Source: an uncultured Oscillospiraceae bacterium
GTDB taxonomy: Bacteria; Bacillota; Clostridia; Oscillospirales; Oscillospiraceae
Assembly: GCA_947632155.1 (NCBI GenBank)
Contig: CANROF010000014.1
Span: 1 to 48,610, forward strand
Reading direction: 5' to 3'
DNA: 48,610 nucleotides
Shown here: piece by piece, positions 13,257-21,759 of the stretch
How the letters are laid out: each line of letters opens with the position of its first letter
Position numbering within the stretch: the first letter of the stretch is position 1
Notes under the pieces: generated by a model
Seen by the model: the letters and a program-made list of their open reading frames with translations, nothing else
Told to the model about the DNA's origin: nothing
Database searches by the model: none
Program-made: the position numbers and the translations under genes

Positions 13257-16200
13257 TCAGCTCCAGATGCTGTTGAGGGTGTAGACGGTGATGTCGGCGG
13301 TGACGGCGTCGCCCTCCACCACCACGCTGGCGCCCAGGCTGTCGGCGCCGGGGAAGATCATGTTGGCGCCCGCGGCGCTGCCGCCCTTGGCGAAGACCTC
13401 GACGCTGGCGCGGTCCACGAAGATGTGGAGGTCAACGGTGCCGTCGGCGTTGGGCGTCACGATGACGCGGCCGCCGTCGGAGAAGTTGCCCACCTGGATG
13501 CCGGACTTGCTGCGGTCCACGGTCAGGGCGTTGGACTTCACGTCGTACATGACCAGGGTATACTCGTCGCCGTTCTCACGGAGCTTGAAGCCAAACTTCG
13601 TGGTGTTGGCGCCGGGCTTGATGCTGGCGACGATCTCATAGGTGTCGCTCCTGAGGGCGGAAAGGGCGGTGTTGTCGCTGCCGATCTCGGCGCCCTTCAG
13701 CTCCACCGTGGGCTCGTTGCGAAGCGTCTCGTACTCCTTGATGGGAGTCTGGGTCAGGACGTACTTGCCGTCCTGATAGGCCACGCCCACCTTGAGGATC
13801 AGGTTGTAGTTGCCGTTGAATTTTGTGCCGGTGGTGTTGGCCACCTCGTTGCAGTAATCCCAGGTGTTCATCCAGTTGATCTCATAGATGTCGGGGATAG
13901 TGGGATTGGCCGCGGTGCCGAAGTCCTGGACGTACCAGGTCATGGCGGCGTAGGAGTCACGGCCGAAGTTCATGACGCCGTCGGTGCTGGCGTAGGTCCC
14001 GTCGGGGATGAAGGTCCACTTGCCGTTGACCTCCTTGAAGTCGCCGATCTTGTAGCCCCGGCCGCCCCGGGAGAGGACCCACTTGATGGAGCCGGTGGGG
14101 GCCATCACGGGGTAGAGGTCCGGGCACTCGGTGTTGATGCCGCCGTCGCCGATGTAGGTGGACTCGCAGGTCCAGTCGATGAGATTCTCGGAGGAGTAGA
14201 TGCGCAGGGGACCGCCGGCGATGACCATGAACCAGGTGTTCTCCCAACGGAAGACCTTGGGATCGCGGCAGGCCATGTCGTGGAGGGGATCGGTGGACCA
14301 ATCCACCACGATCTTGTCGGTCTTGATCCAAGTCTCGCCCTCGTCCTCGCTGTAGGCAAGCTCGATGCGCTCGCCCCGGCCCTCGCCGTGGGAGGTGATG
14401 AACATCACAAGACCGCCCTTATCGCCGGAGAAGAGGCCGGAGGTGTTCTTTTCGTCGGCCACGATGCAGCCGGAGTAGGCCCAGCCGTAGGCGTTGGGCA
14501 GGATGGCCACGTTCTGCTCCTCCCAGTGGATGAGATCGGTGCTCGTGGCGTGGAGCCAGTGCATGGTGTTCCAGACGGTGTAGGACGCGAACTGGTGATA
14601 GAGATGCCAGGTGCCGTTGTAGTACACAAGGCCGTTGGGGTCGTTGCCCCACCAATCCTTGGGTGAGTAGTGGTACTGGTTGCGGAAGGCCTCGTTGTAA
14701 TAGACGCTGTCGGGCTGACGCCTGAGGACGATGACGCGGTAGGTCACGGGGACCGTGACGCCGTCCACGGTGGTGGTGGAGGTGACATTGAGGGTGCTCT
14801 TGCCCTCCGGGACCGGGATGTCCTTGCCGCCCTCATAGACCTGGCCGTCGGGGCCGGTGACGGTGACGGTGGCGGAGGCGCTTACGGGCGTGGCCACGAT
14901 GTCGATCTTCTCGGCGTCGTTCTTCACAAACTGCATGTAGGTGGGGGTGGTGTCGAAGAACTGGGCCTTCTTTTCCACCTCGCCCACGGTGGACGCCACG
15001 GTGATGTCCTTGAGGATGGGGGAATTCTCGCCGGTGAGCTCGGTGACGGCGGTGTTCTGGAACACGGCGGTGCAATTGGAGCACTCCAGGCCCAGATAGC
15101 CGCTCTCCGGAACGGTGTTCTGGCCGGCGTCGTAGCCGATGGTGTAGTCGCCGGTGCTGGCGATGAGCTGGTCGTTGACGTAGCAGACCATCCAGATGCC
15201 CATGGCCACGACTTTCAGGGTGTACTTGCCATCACTGGGGCGGTCAATGGCCTTGTCGTTCACCAAGGTCACCTTTCTGCCGTTCTCCCAGCGTGTCAGG
15301 CGCGCGGTGTCGTAGCCCAGGTCCAGGGTGAAGGCGAAGGCGTTGGTGTGGTCCGCGGCGCTCTGGTTGCGGAAGACGAGAGAGACGGTGCCCTCGTCGC
15401 CGGTGGCGGTGACGTCGGTGGAATAGACGAAGTCGGAGGCGGTGGTGGCGGAGTAGGCGAAGCAGTTGCGCTCCTCGCCGTTTGCGGCGGTGAGGCCGCT
15501 GGCGTCCACCGTCCAGCTCCCGCCGAAGGAGGCCAGATCCTCAAGGCCGGTGTTCCAGCCCTGGCCGGTGACGGCCGTGCCCTGGGGCTCGCCGCCGTCA
15601 GCGCCGGCGCTGCGATTGAGGAGAGTTATGTTGCTGAAGCGGACCTTGGAGTTGAAGGAGAGGACGCCCAGATACCCGCCCTCCCACTTGGGGATGACGC
15701 CGGAGATCTCCCGGGTGAGCTCCGCGCCCGCGTTGCCGAAGCTGTACTTGTAGGCTCCGCTGCGGCGGACCTCGATTCTGAGGTGCAGGGGCTTTGTGAA
15801 GTCGATGTCGCCCTGCTGGCCGCCGTCGGTGGTGTTGACGCCGCTGGCGCCGCCGGCGGCAAACACGCGGAACTTGGTGGGATCGTCGCGGCCGGTGTCG
15901 AAGTTGGCGCCAAACCACTTGGAGCCGGGGACGTCGGTCGTCTCAAGGCCGAAGATGAGGGCGCCGGAGATGCCCGCGCCGGGGGCGCTGGCCTCAAGAA
16001 GCTCCACATCCGCCTCAAAGACGAAAGAGTCGGTGGGGGCCGCGAGGCCCTTGTACACCACGAAGTGGTCGCCGCCGGTGTTGCCCACGGTGACGGTCTT
16101 GGCCGTCTCGTCAACCTCGCACAGCTCAGGATACGGGGTGCTGGTGGCAAAATCGGTGAGGCCGGAGAGGACCGGGTTGTCGTCGCCCTCCTCGGGGGCG

Positions 16201-17036
16201 TTCCAGTCCACCTCCACGGTGCCTGTGCCGGCGCTCTCCAGGCTCTCGAACTGGACGTTGGAGAACTGGGCGGTGCACTCCCAGGCCAGGATGCCCACAT
16301 AGCCGCCGGCCCAGTCGGGGACCACGCCGGTGAAGGAGCTTAAATCCGCGCCCACGTTGCCGAAGCTGTATGTAAATTTGCCGTTTTTCTTCATCTCCAG
16401 CTTCAGATGGAGGGGCTGGTCGATGTCGATGTCCCCCTTGGGGCCGCCCTCGTGGGTTTCAAAGGCCGGGACGCCGCCCACGGAGAACATGCGGAAGAGG
16501 TTCTGGTCGTTTATCTTGTTGGAGTCCAGGTTCGCGCCGTACCAGGCGCCGAAGGGGTCGTTCTTGTCCCTGATGCCGAAGGTCAGGGCCGCGGAGCGGA
16601 TGCCGTTGGGGCCCTCGGGGAACAGGACGTCCGCCTCGAAGACGAAGGCGACGGAGGGCTCCTCCAGGCCGTTATAGATAGCCATGTGGTCCCCGCCCAC
16701 CTTTTTGATGGTGATGGTGTGGGCCGTCTCGTCCACCTCAAAGGCGTCGGCGTGGCCGGCGGAGGTGAAGTCGGTAAAGCCGGAGGCATTCTGGGGCTGG
16801 TCGGGCACATCCGGCGTATCGGGCCCGTCGGGCTCGTCGGGTTTACCCGGCTGGCCGCCGGTGCCGGGCTGGTCGCCGGTACTGGGCTGGTCGCCGGTAC
16901 TGGGCTGGTCGCCGGTACTGGGCTGGTCGGTCTGGCCGCCGGTGTTGGGCTGGTCGTTCCCGCCGCAGGCCGACAGCACGAACGTCAGCGCCAACAGCAG
17001 CGCCAGGAGCCTCACTGTGAGCTTCCTTGTTTTCAT
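13257..17036 (-). CDS. Multidomain lipoprotein of glycoside hydrolase family 32 (levanase/fructanase type)
   Basis: 1259 residues. Order: lipoprotein signal (lipobox LSAC, Cys near 24); Gly/Pro/Asp-rich linker with repeated TGDQPS units (30-75); two homologous beta-sandwich domains of about 180 residues (about 80-270 and 285-475); a third lectin-like domain (about 490-680); an Ig/cadherin-like segment (about 680-770); and a GH32 five-blade propeller (about 785-1110) with C-terminal sandwich. Catalytic motifs: WWGNDPNGLVYYNG near 795 (nucleophile Asp), CRDPKVF near 923 (transition-state Asp) and TECPDLYPV near 967 (acid/base Glu). It should cleave levan, inulin or other fructosyl glycans at the cell surface. 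ATG follows AAGGAGG. No transporter or fructokinase gene is adjacent. Substrate inferred from family only. Confidence 0.9.
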   Translation of the reverse strand: MKTRKLTVRLLALLLALTFVLSACGGNDQPNTGGQTDQPSTGDQPSTGDQPSTGDQPGTGGQPGKPDEPDGPDTPDVPDQPQNASGFTDFTSAGHADAFEVDETAHTITIKKVGGDHMAIYNGLEEPSVAFVFEADVLFPEGPNGIRSAALTFGIRDKNDPFGAWYGANLDSNKINDQNLFRMFSVGGVPAFETHEGGPKGDIDIDQPLHLKLEMKKNGKFTYSFGNVGADLSSFTGVVPDWAGGYVGILAWECTAQFSNVQFESLESAGTGTVEVDWNAPEEGDDNPVLSGLTDFATSTPYPELCEVDETAKTVTVGNTGGDHFVVYKGLAAPTDSFVFEADVELLEASAPGAGISGALIFGLETTDVPGSKWFGANFDTGRDDPTKFRVFAAGGASGVNTTDGGQQGDIDFTKPLHLRIEVRRSGAYKYSFGNAGAELTREISGVIPKWEGGYLGVLSFNSKVRFSNITLLNRSAGADGGEPQGTAVTGQGWNTGLEDLASFGGSWTVDASGLTAANGEERNCFAYSATTASDFVYSTDVTATGDEGTVSLVFRNQSAADHTNAFAFTLDLGYDTARLTRWENGRKVTLVNDKAIDRPSDGKYTLKVVAMGIWMVCYVNDQLIASTGDYTIGYDAGQNTVPESGYLGLECSNCTAVFQNTAVTELTGENSPILKDITVASTVGEVEKKAQFFDTTPTYMQFVKNDAEKIDIVATPVSASATVTVTGPDGQVYEGGKDIPVPEGKSTLNVTSTTTVDGVTVPVTYRVIVLRRQPDSVYYNEAFRNQYHYSPKDWWGNDPNGLVYYNGTWHLYHQFASYTVWNTMHWLHATSTDLIHWEEQNVAILPNAYGWAYSGCIVADEKNTSGLFSGDKGGLVMFITSHGEGRGERIELAYSEDEGETWIKTDKIVVDWSTDPLHDMACRDPKVFRWENTWFMVIAGGPLRIYSSENLIDWTCESTYIGDGGINTECPDLYPVMAPTGSIKWVLSRGGRGYKIGDFKEVNGKWTFIPDGTYASTDGVMNFGRDSYAAMTWYVQDFGTAANPTIPDIYEINWMNTWDYCNEVANTTGTKFNGNYNLILKVGVAYQDGKYVLTQTPIKEYETLRNEPTVELKGAEIGSDNTALSALRSDTYEIVASIKPGANTTKFGFKLRENGDEYTLVMYDVKSNALTVDRSKSGIQVGNFSDGGRVIVTPNADGTVDLHIFVDRASVEVFAKGGSAAGANMIFPGADSLGASVVVEGDAVTADITVYTLNSIWS
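16868..16929. repeat. 18-base tandem repeat coding for the TGDQPS linker
   Basis: CTGGTCGCCGGTACTGGG is repeated three times almost perfectly, with partial units on both sides. It encodes the linker behind the lipid anchor, so copy-number change would alter only linker length. Confidence 0.85.
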
Positions 17037-17221
17037 GTGTTCCTCCTTATTTTTTGGACGTCCGTCCGGTCCGGGCCCGGGGCGTCCTGATGTACAAAAT
17101 TGTCATTTCTTGAATGTGCGCCCGTTTTCTGGATTTTTCTGGGAATCTCAGGGATTTTCTGCAAGCTTCCGGCATTTATTGATAGTTTAAACAAATCCGG
17201 CAGTATGTTTCCGCTGCATTT

Positions 17222-17251
17222 AGTATAAATTACAGACATCCGTCCCGTCAA
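17222..17251 (-). promoter_or_regulatory. Candidate promoter of the GH32 gene
   Basis: Minus strand TTGACG (17246-17251), 18 bases, TATACT (17222-17227). This implies a leader of about 180 bases. The rest of the 17037-17422 gap holds the element at 17279 and the cyclase terminator. Confidence 0.5.
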
Positions 17252-17278
17252 TCAAATCCCGCCGCGGCCTCAACAAAT

Positions 17279-17318
17279 GTGCATTTGCACAAATTTTTGC
17301 AAAGCTTTTGTGCATTTT
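17279..17318. promoter_or_regulatory. Candidate operator with repeated GTGCATTT
   Basis: GTGCATTTGCAC (17279-17290, imperfect palindrome) and GTGCATTTT (17310-17318) lie 31 bases apart, just upstream of the GH32 promoter. The spacing of about three helical turns would suit cooperative binding. No cognate regulator is identified. Confidence 0.35.
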
Positions 17319-17360
17319 CCGCGTTCAATTTTGGCGTACCGGAAAAAGCTGTCAGCGCGC

Positions 17361-17393
17361 AAAAAAACCCGGCCGGCGAAGCCGCCGGTCGGG
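17361..17393 (-). terminator. Terminator of the FecR/cyclase operon
   Basis: Minus strand CCCGACCGGC / GCCGGCCGGG (10 bp with one G-U pair, loop GGCTTC) followed by seven T. Confidence 0.88.
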
Positions 17394-17422
17394 AGAATCT
17401 TTTCGTCGAATTGCTATATTTT

Positions 17423-19234
17423 TTATAGGAGCTTGTCCAGGGTCAGGATCTCAAACCCCTCCTTCTTGCCCTTGAGCTCCACCGGGCCCAGGCTCGTCAC
17501 CTCCGCCCGGGGGCCCAGGGCGCCGGCCACGGCGCGGGAGATATACACCGTCCCGCCGGGGGCACGGGCCTCCAGGCGCGAGGCGGTGTTCACCGTGTCG
17601 CCGATGGCCGTGTAGTCCAGGCGCTGGGGGGAGCCGATGCTGCCCACCACGGCCTTGCCGTAGTGGATGCCCACACCGAAGGAGACGCTCCTGCCGAAGC
17701 GCTCCGTGAGCTCCGCGGACAGGGCCCTGGAGCCCTCCACCATGTCCATGGCGGCCCGGGCGGCCCGGTAGACGGGGTCCCCGGTCGTCAGCGGCGCGCC
17801 CCAGAAGGCCATGGCCGCGTCGCCGATGAATTTGTCCAGCGTCCCGCCGTTTTTGTGGATGCAGTCGGAGACGAGGGTCAGGTAGCGGTTCAGTATCTCC
17901 ACCACCTGGGGCGGCTCCAGCAGCTCCGACATGGTGGTGAAGCCCCGGACGTCCACGAAGAGCACGGCGATGTCCGTGAGCTTCCCGCCCACCTCCATGG
18001 CCGCCGGGTCCCGCAGGAGCTCCGCCACCACCTCCGGGGACTGGTAGAGCTTGAAGGTCCTGGTGACGCGCCGTGTCTCCAGCGCGGCGCGGATGTAGTT
18101 GAGGGCCAGGCTCATGGCGTAGACCGGCACGGCCGCCGCCGGTATCCACAGCGGGTGGAGCACCGTCCCGGCGTAGTCATAGAGCACCCGGCACAGCGCC
18201 AGCCACGCCCCGCAGAGCACCGCCAGCAGCGCCGTGGACGACCACACCCTGCGCTTCCAGAAGGCCGCGGCCGCCAGGGCCGTCAGGACGAACAGCGCCG
18301 CGAGCTGCGGGCCGTCGGGGGCCACGGACTTATAATCGGCCCGGAGGATGGCCTCCACGGCGTTGGCCTGGACCTCCACCCCGTACATGGGGGTGGCCCT
18401 GTCGATGCCGGTGAGGAAGCTGTCCTGGAGGCCCGCGGCGTAGGCGCCGATGAGGACCACCTTCCCGGCGTACATCACGGGGTCGATCTGCCCGTCCAGC
18501 AGCGCCGCCAGGGAGAGATTTTGGTTGTAGGCCCCGGGCTTGCCGGTGAAGGGCAGATACCACGTCTCCAGCCTGCCCGTCTCCGGCTCCGCGGGCGCCG
18601 GGAGGCCCCGGGCCTCCCGGTACATCCGGGCCAGGGTCAGGGCCAGGGAGGGGACGCGCTCCCCCTCCGGCGTGGTCAAGTAAAGAATCTGCTGCCGCAC
18701 GCGGCCGTCCCGGTCCAGCATGGCGTTGACGTGTCCCACGCGCGCCGACGCCGCCAGGGCCTCATAGGGCCGGTAGTAGCCCAGGACCGAAAAGCTGTCC
18801 CCGGAGGCCGCGCTGCCGTCCCCGGCGCCGGCTCCCGCCGTGCCGAAGCGGGCCGAGGAGGCCGCCGCCACGTTGCCGTACTTCGCCGCCGCGGCGGCAA
18901 GATACGCGTCCGCCTCGGGGTCCGTCTCCCCGGTAAAGAGCACGTCCAGACCAATGGCCGCGGGGCGGCGGCCGGGGTCCGCGTTCAGCGCCTCAATGGC
19001 CCTGGCGTAGACCTCCCGGCTCCAGCCCTGCTGGGGCCCCAGGCGCTCCAGGGCCGCGTCGTCAACGGTTATCAGCACGATCTCGCCGCTGATAAAGCCC
19101 GGGCGCTGATAGAGGAGGTCCCCCACCGCCAGATCCGCGTCCCGCAGCGCCCCCAGGGCCGCCAGCGCCGTCATCACCGCCGCCAGAATCAGCAGCAGGA
19201 GAAGGCGCTGTGTGATTTCCCGCTTTTTATTCAA
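17423..19234 (-). CDS. CHASE2-domain class III adenylate/guanylate cyclase
   Basis: 603 residues. One N-terminal membrane helix (about 9-30), an extracytoplasmic CHASE2 sensor (about 33-300, with FISGEIVLITVDDAALERLG and GKVVLIGAYAAGLQDSFLTG), three closely packed helices (about 310-385), then a cytoplasmic catalytic domain. Catalytic motifs are intact: metal-binding Asp in LFVDVRGFTTMSE (near 425) and DKFIGDAAMAFWG (near 469), and DYTAIGDTVNTASRLEA (near 541) carrying the transition-state Asn/Arg. The sequence alone does not settle ATP or GTP specificity. The start is TTG at 19234 with AGGAGG six bases upstream. It is the last gene of the operon, 88 bases after the LRR frame, with a terminator beyond. 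The pairing with FecR genes suggests the CHASE2 domain reads an envelope signal. Confidence 0.9.
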   Translation of the reverse strand: MNKKREITQRLLLLLILAAVMTALAALGALRDADLAVGDLLYQRPGFISGEIVLITVDDAALERLGPQQGWSREVYARAIEALNADPGRRPAAIGLDVLFTGETDPEADAYLAAAAAKYGNVAAASSARFGTAGAGAGDGSAASGDSFSVLGYYRPYEALAASARVGHVNAMLDRDGRVRQQILYLTTPEGERVPSLALTLARMYREARGLPAPAEPETGRLETWYLPFTGKPGAYNQNLSLAALLDGQIDPVMYAGKVVLIGAYAAGLQDSFLTGIDRATPMYGVEVQANAVEAILRADYKSVAPDGPQLAALFVLTALAAAAFWKRRVWSSTALLAVLCGAWLALCRVLYDYAGTVLHPLWIPAAAVPVYAMSLALNYIRAALETRRVTRTFKLYQSPEVVAELLRDPAAMEVGGKLTDIAVLFVDVRGFTTMSELLEPPQVVEILNRYLTLVSDCIHKNGGTLDKFIGDAAMAFWGAPLTTGDPVYRAARAAMDMVEGSRALSAELTERFGRSVSFGVGIHYGKAVVGSIGSPQRLDYTAIGDTVNTASRLEARAPGGTVYISRAVAGALGPRAEVTSLGPVELKGKKEGFEILTLDKLL

Positions 19235-19322
19235 GGTGTGCCTCCTGAAAACGCGCGGAGGTCCAAGGCCATGCCCGCCTGTGCGCGTGTATTCTTTCCG
19301 TAAGCCCTCCGGGTTCCCCGGC

Positions 19323-20036
19323 TCACCCGTTGCAGTTTACGGTGACGGCGTCGGAGATCGCGACGCTCCCGCTGACCAGCGCCTCCCACTGTTCCCGGGT
19401 CCCGGCGAAGTTTATCGTCTCCAGCGCCGGGGTATCCGCAAACGCGCTGTCGCCGATATGGGTCAGCGTGGACGGCAGCGACAGCTCCGTAAGCTCCGGG
19501 CAGTTCCAAAAGGCGCGGGTGCCGAGGCTCAGGACGCCCTCCGGGACCGTGAGGGACCGGATGCCGGAGCCGGTAAACGCGTCGGAGCCCACCTCCGTCA
19601 AGGTGGAGGGCAGGGTGACCCCGGTCAGGGCCGTGCAGCCGAAAAAGGTCATCTCCAGGCTCTTGACCCCCTCGGGCAGGTTTACCGTGGTGAGCCGGGA
19701 ACAGCTCTGGACGGTGTTGACCAGCTCCTCCACCGGCCCCAGGAGGGTGATCTCCCGCAGCGAGGCGCACATCGCGAAGGCCTGGGAATCGATCTTCTTC
19801 ACGCTGGGGGGAATCACCACGGAGGTGAGCGCGTCACAACCGTAGAAGGCGCCGACGCCGATGGACTCCACCGAATCGCCAAGCGTCAGGCTCTCCAGCT
19901 TCAGGCAGTAAGAGAACGCCTGGGAACCGATGGAAACAAGGCTATCCGGAAGAGTCAGCTCCTCGACGGCGTTATAATGGCTGAAGGCGTCGCTGTTGAT
20001 GGCGGTGATGCCCTCCCCGATCACAAGCCCGGTCAC
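19323..20036 (-). CDS. BspA-like leucine-rich repeat part of a frameshifted FecR protein
   Basis: Encodes about nine to ten LRR_5/BspA-type repeats of 22-23 residues, with recurrent L-P-x-S/G-x-x-x-I/L-G-x-x-A-F (SLVSIGSQAFSYCLKLESLT, SVKKIDSQAF, TLTHIGDSAF), ending in a short cap. Such repeats usually bind ligands on the outside of the cell. The apparent GTG at 20036 has no ribosome site. Upstream of it the same frame reads YRTQ, which joins the FecR protein's WDDAPWG if one G is removed from a seven-G run (20051-20057). I therefore take this as the C-terminal domain of the gene at 19972-21633, not as an independent gene. Confidence 0.75.
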   Translation of the reverse strand: MTGLVIGEGITAINSDAFSHYNAVEELTLPDSLVSIGSQAFSYCLKLESLTLGDSVESIGVGAFYGCDALTSVVIPPSVKKIDSQAFAMCASLREITLLGPVEELVNTVQSCSRLTTVNLPEGVKSLEMTFFGCTALTGVTLPSTLTEVGSDAFTGSGIRSLTVPEGVLSLGTRAFWNCPELTELSLPSTLTHIGDSAFADTPALETINFAGTREQWEALVSGSVAISDAVTVNCNG

Positions 20037-21633
20037 CTGGGTGCGGTACTCCCCCCCAGGGGGCGTCGTCCCAGTTCAGCTCGTCCAGGCCCGCGAACTC
20101 CGGCGTCACGGTGAGGACCCCGCCGGCGCTGAGGCTCCAGCCGGTGCCGGAGGCGATGGCGTTGGGGTCCGTCGGTTCCGGGCTTTCGGACAGGCCCTCC
20201 CCGCCGTAGCGGGCGCCGAGGGGCAGGTACACATACTCCGTCATCGCCCCGGTGCCGAAGCCCAGGGTCGTCTGGTAGAAGAATACCATCACCCTGCCGT
20301 CGCCGGTCACGGTGAAGTCCACCTCATCCAAATTGACCGTGTCCACATGCTCCCAGCCTCTGGAGGTGATGTAGTCCCCGAAGTCCTCCGCCGCCAGGGC
20401 GTCCTTGATGGCCTGACGGATCTCGCTCTCCGTGCCGTCCATCACGTCCGTCAGGGTCAGCCGCTCCCCGGTCATGAGGTCCAAAACGTAGTGGGTGCTG
20501 GAGAACCAGGGGCGAGTGGCGTTGGCGTCGTACTCCTGGAAAGCCATGTCCACGGTCGCCATGCCGCTGGCGGGGAATCCCGCCGACGTCGAATAGTTGC
20601 TGCTGTAGCTCCCCGGCCTCTTCCCCTCGGAGGCCAGGCTGCCGGTCCTGCTCACAAAATCCCGGGCCATATCGGCGAAGATGCCGTTGATGACCTCGAT
20701 CCCCGCGCCGGGGCCCTCAAAGATCGGCAGGTCGAAAAAGACGTTGGTGAAGACCCCGGTGGCCTCGGGGATTCGGACGATCTCGCAGCTCACGTTTCCC
20801 TGGCTGATTCTGGACACGAATTCCCCCTCCGGAAGGCCCTCCAGCGGGTCGGAGCCGGCGCCTCCCGGCGCCTCCGGGCCGTCCCCGCCGCCCCCGGCGT
20901 TCCCGGCGTCCCCGCCGTTTCCGGCGCTGATGCCAAGGCCGGCCAGCTTTTCGGAGACGTCCGGGTCCGTCCCGGCCTCCGCCAGTACAAAGTCCGGGAC
21001 GTCGCTCCCGTCAAAATCGCCGACGGTCACCGTGGGCTGGCCGTTTTTGACGCTGAGCCGCGCCGTCTGCCCCGCCGCCACCTGCTCCACCGCCGGGAGG
21101 ATGGCCCCGTCGGCCCTGGCGGTGCAGCGGACCTTGCCCTCGATGATGTAGACATCGAAGGTATCCCCGTCCACGGCCCGCACCCAGCCGCAGGTGCCCC
21201 GGACGGCCATGACCATGTTGGAGGACCGGATCTCCAGCGTCTCGTCCTCCTCCAGTGGCTTCGTCACGTTGAAAAAGAGGCTCCCGCGCTCAACCACCAG
21301 CTCCAGCGCGCGGCCGTCGCGGTTTATCTCCACCGCGCTGTCCTGGTCGAGCTTTGTAAGCTTGGTGTCGTCCAGGTTTATCCACCCGTAGCTTGCACGC
21401 TGGGTGCCCACGGAGTAGCCGTCAAAAAGGCTCATCCGCAGCTCCATGCCCAGCATGGACCGGACGGGCACGTCGGCCCCCTCGCCGTCGGTGACGGCCA
21501 CGGTCCCCTCCGCCCGCACAAGCCACATGGCCGCGGCCTTGTTGTCCCCGCCGGAGGCCGCCAGGACCACGATGAGCGCAACGGCCGCCAAAACCGCCGC
21601 CGCGGCTATGCCAACGATCACTTTCTTTTTCAT
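19972..21633 (-). CDS. FecR-domain membrane protein 1 (with DUF3298-like domain; frameshift into LRR)
   Basis: About 550 residues as read. One N-terminal membrane helix (about 5-28); extracytoplasmic FecR domain (about 36-205: MWLVRAEGTVAVTDGEG, then SYGWINLDDTKLTKLDQDS, MVMAVRGTCGWV and VYIIEGKVRC); Gly-rich linker; DUF3298-like domain (about 275-480; RLTLTDVMDGTESEIRQAI, YVYLPLGARYGGEG). It then starts an LRR cap (GTGWSLSAGGVLTVT...WDDAPWG) and loses frame at a seven-G run (20051-20057), after which GVPHPGDRACDRG is nonsense. The LRR continues in the next frame to 19323. A restored protein would be about 770 residues. ATG 21633 is preferred (GGAG ten bases upstream) over GTG 21642. Possible causes are sequencing error, mutation or slippage-controlled expression. 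Confidence 0.82.
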   Translation of the reverse strand: MKKKVIVGIAAAAVLAAVALIVVLAASGGDNKAAAMWLVRAEGTVAVTDGEGADVPVRSMLGMELRMSLFDGYSVGTQRASYGWINLDDTKLTKLDQDSAVEINRDGRALELVVERGSLFFNVTKPLEEDETLEIRSSNMVMAVRGTCGWVRAVDGDTFDVYIIEGKVRCTARADGAILPAVEQVAAGQTARLSVKNGQPTVTVGDFDGSDVPDFVLAEAGTDPDVSEKLAGLGISAGNGGDAGNAGGGGDGPEAPGGAGSDPLEGLPEGEFVSRISQGNVSCEIVRIPEATGVFTNVFFDLPIFEGPGAGIEVINGIFADMARDFVSRTGSLASEGKRPGSYSSNYSTSAGFPASGMATVDMAFQEYDANATRPWFSSTHYVLDLMTGERLTLTDVMDGTESEIRQAIKDALAAEDFGDYITSRGWEHVDTVNLDEVDFTVTGDGRVMVFFYQTTLGFGTGAMTEYVYLPLGARYGGEGLSESPEPTDPNAIASGTGWSLSAGGVLTVTPEFAGLDELNWDDAPWGGVPHPGDRACDRGGHHRHQQRRLQPL

Positions 21634-21657
21634 TTTTCCCACGCTCCTTGCGCGTTC

Positions 21658-21759
21658 TTATCCCGCGAAGTCCTCCGGCAGGAAGGATTCGCCCATGTAT
21701 TTTTGAAAATGGATATTGTACCCGTTGAAATCCGTGGTATAAGCGCCGCCGATGCTCAT
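21658..21759 (-). CDS. 33-residue small ORF coupled between two FecR genes
   Basis: The ATG (21757-21759) overlaps the TGA of FecR gene 2 in an ATGA arrangement and has GGAGG nine bases upstream. It ends with TAA at 21658, 24 bases before the ATG of FecR gene 1. The product begins MSIGGAYTTDFNGYNIHFQK and ends GESFLPEDFAG. It is aromatic-rich and acidic toward the end, with no membrane segment. No family is recognised. The strong ribosome site and perfect overlap argue for translation; it might be a small regulator of the FecR/cyclase system, a degraded gene remnant, or a coupling ORF. Confidence 0.5.
   Translation of the reverse strand: MSIGGAYTTDFNGYNIHFQKYMGESFLPEDFAG

Noticed and set aside
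14670-16343. 557-codon plus-strand ORF opposite the GH32 gene
   Set aside because: Low-complexity Gly/Ala/Val product without start signals, fully inside a well supported gene.
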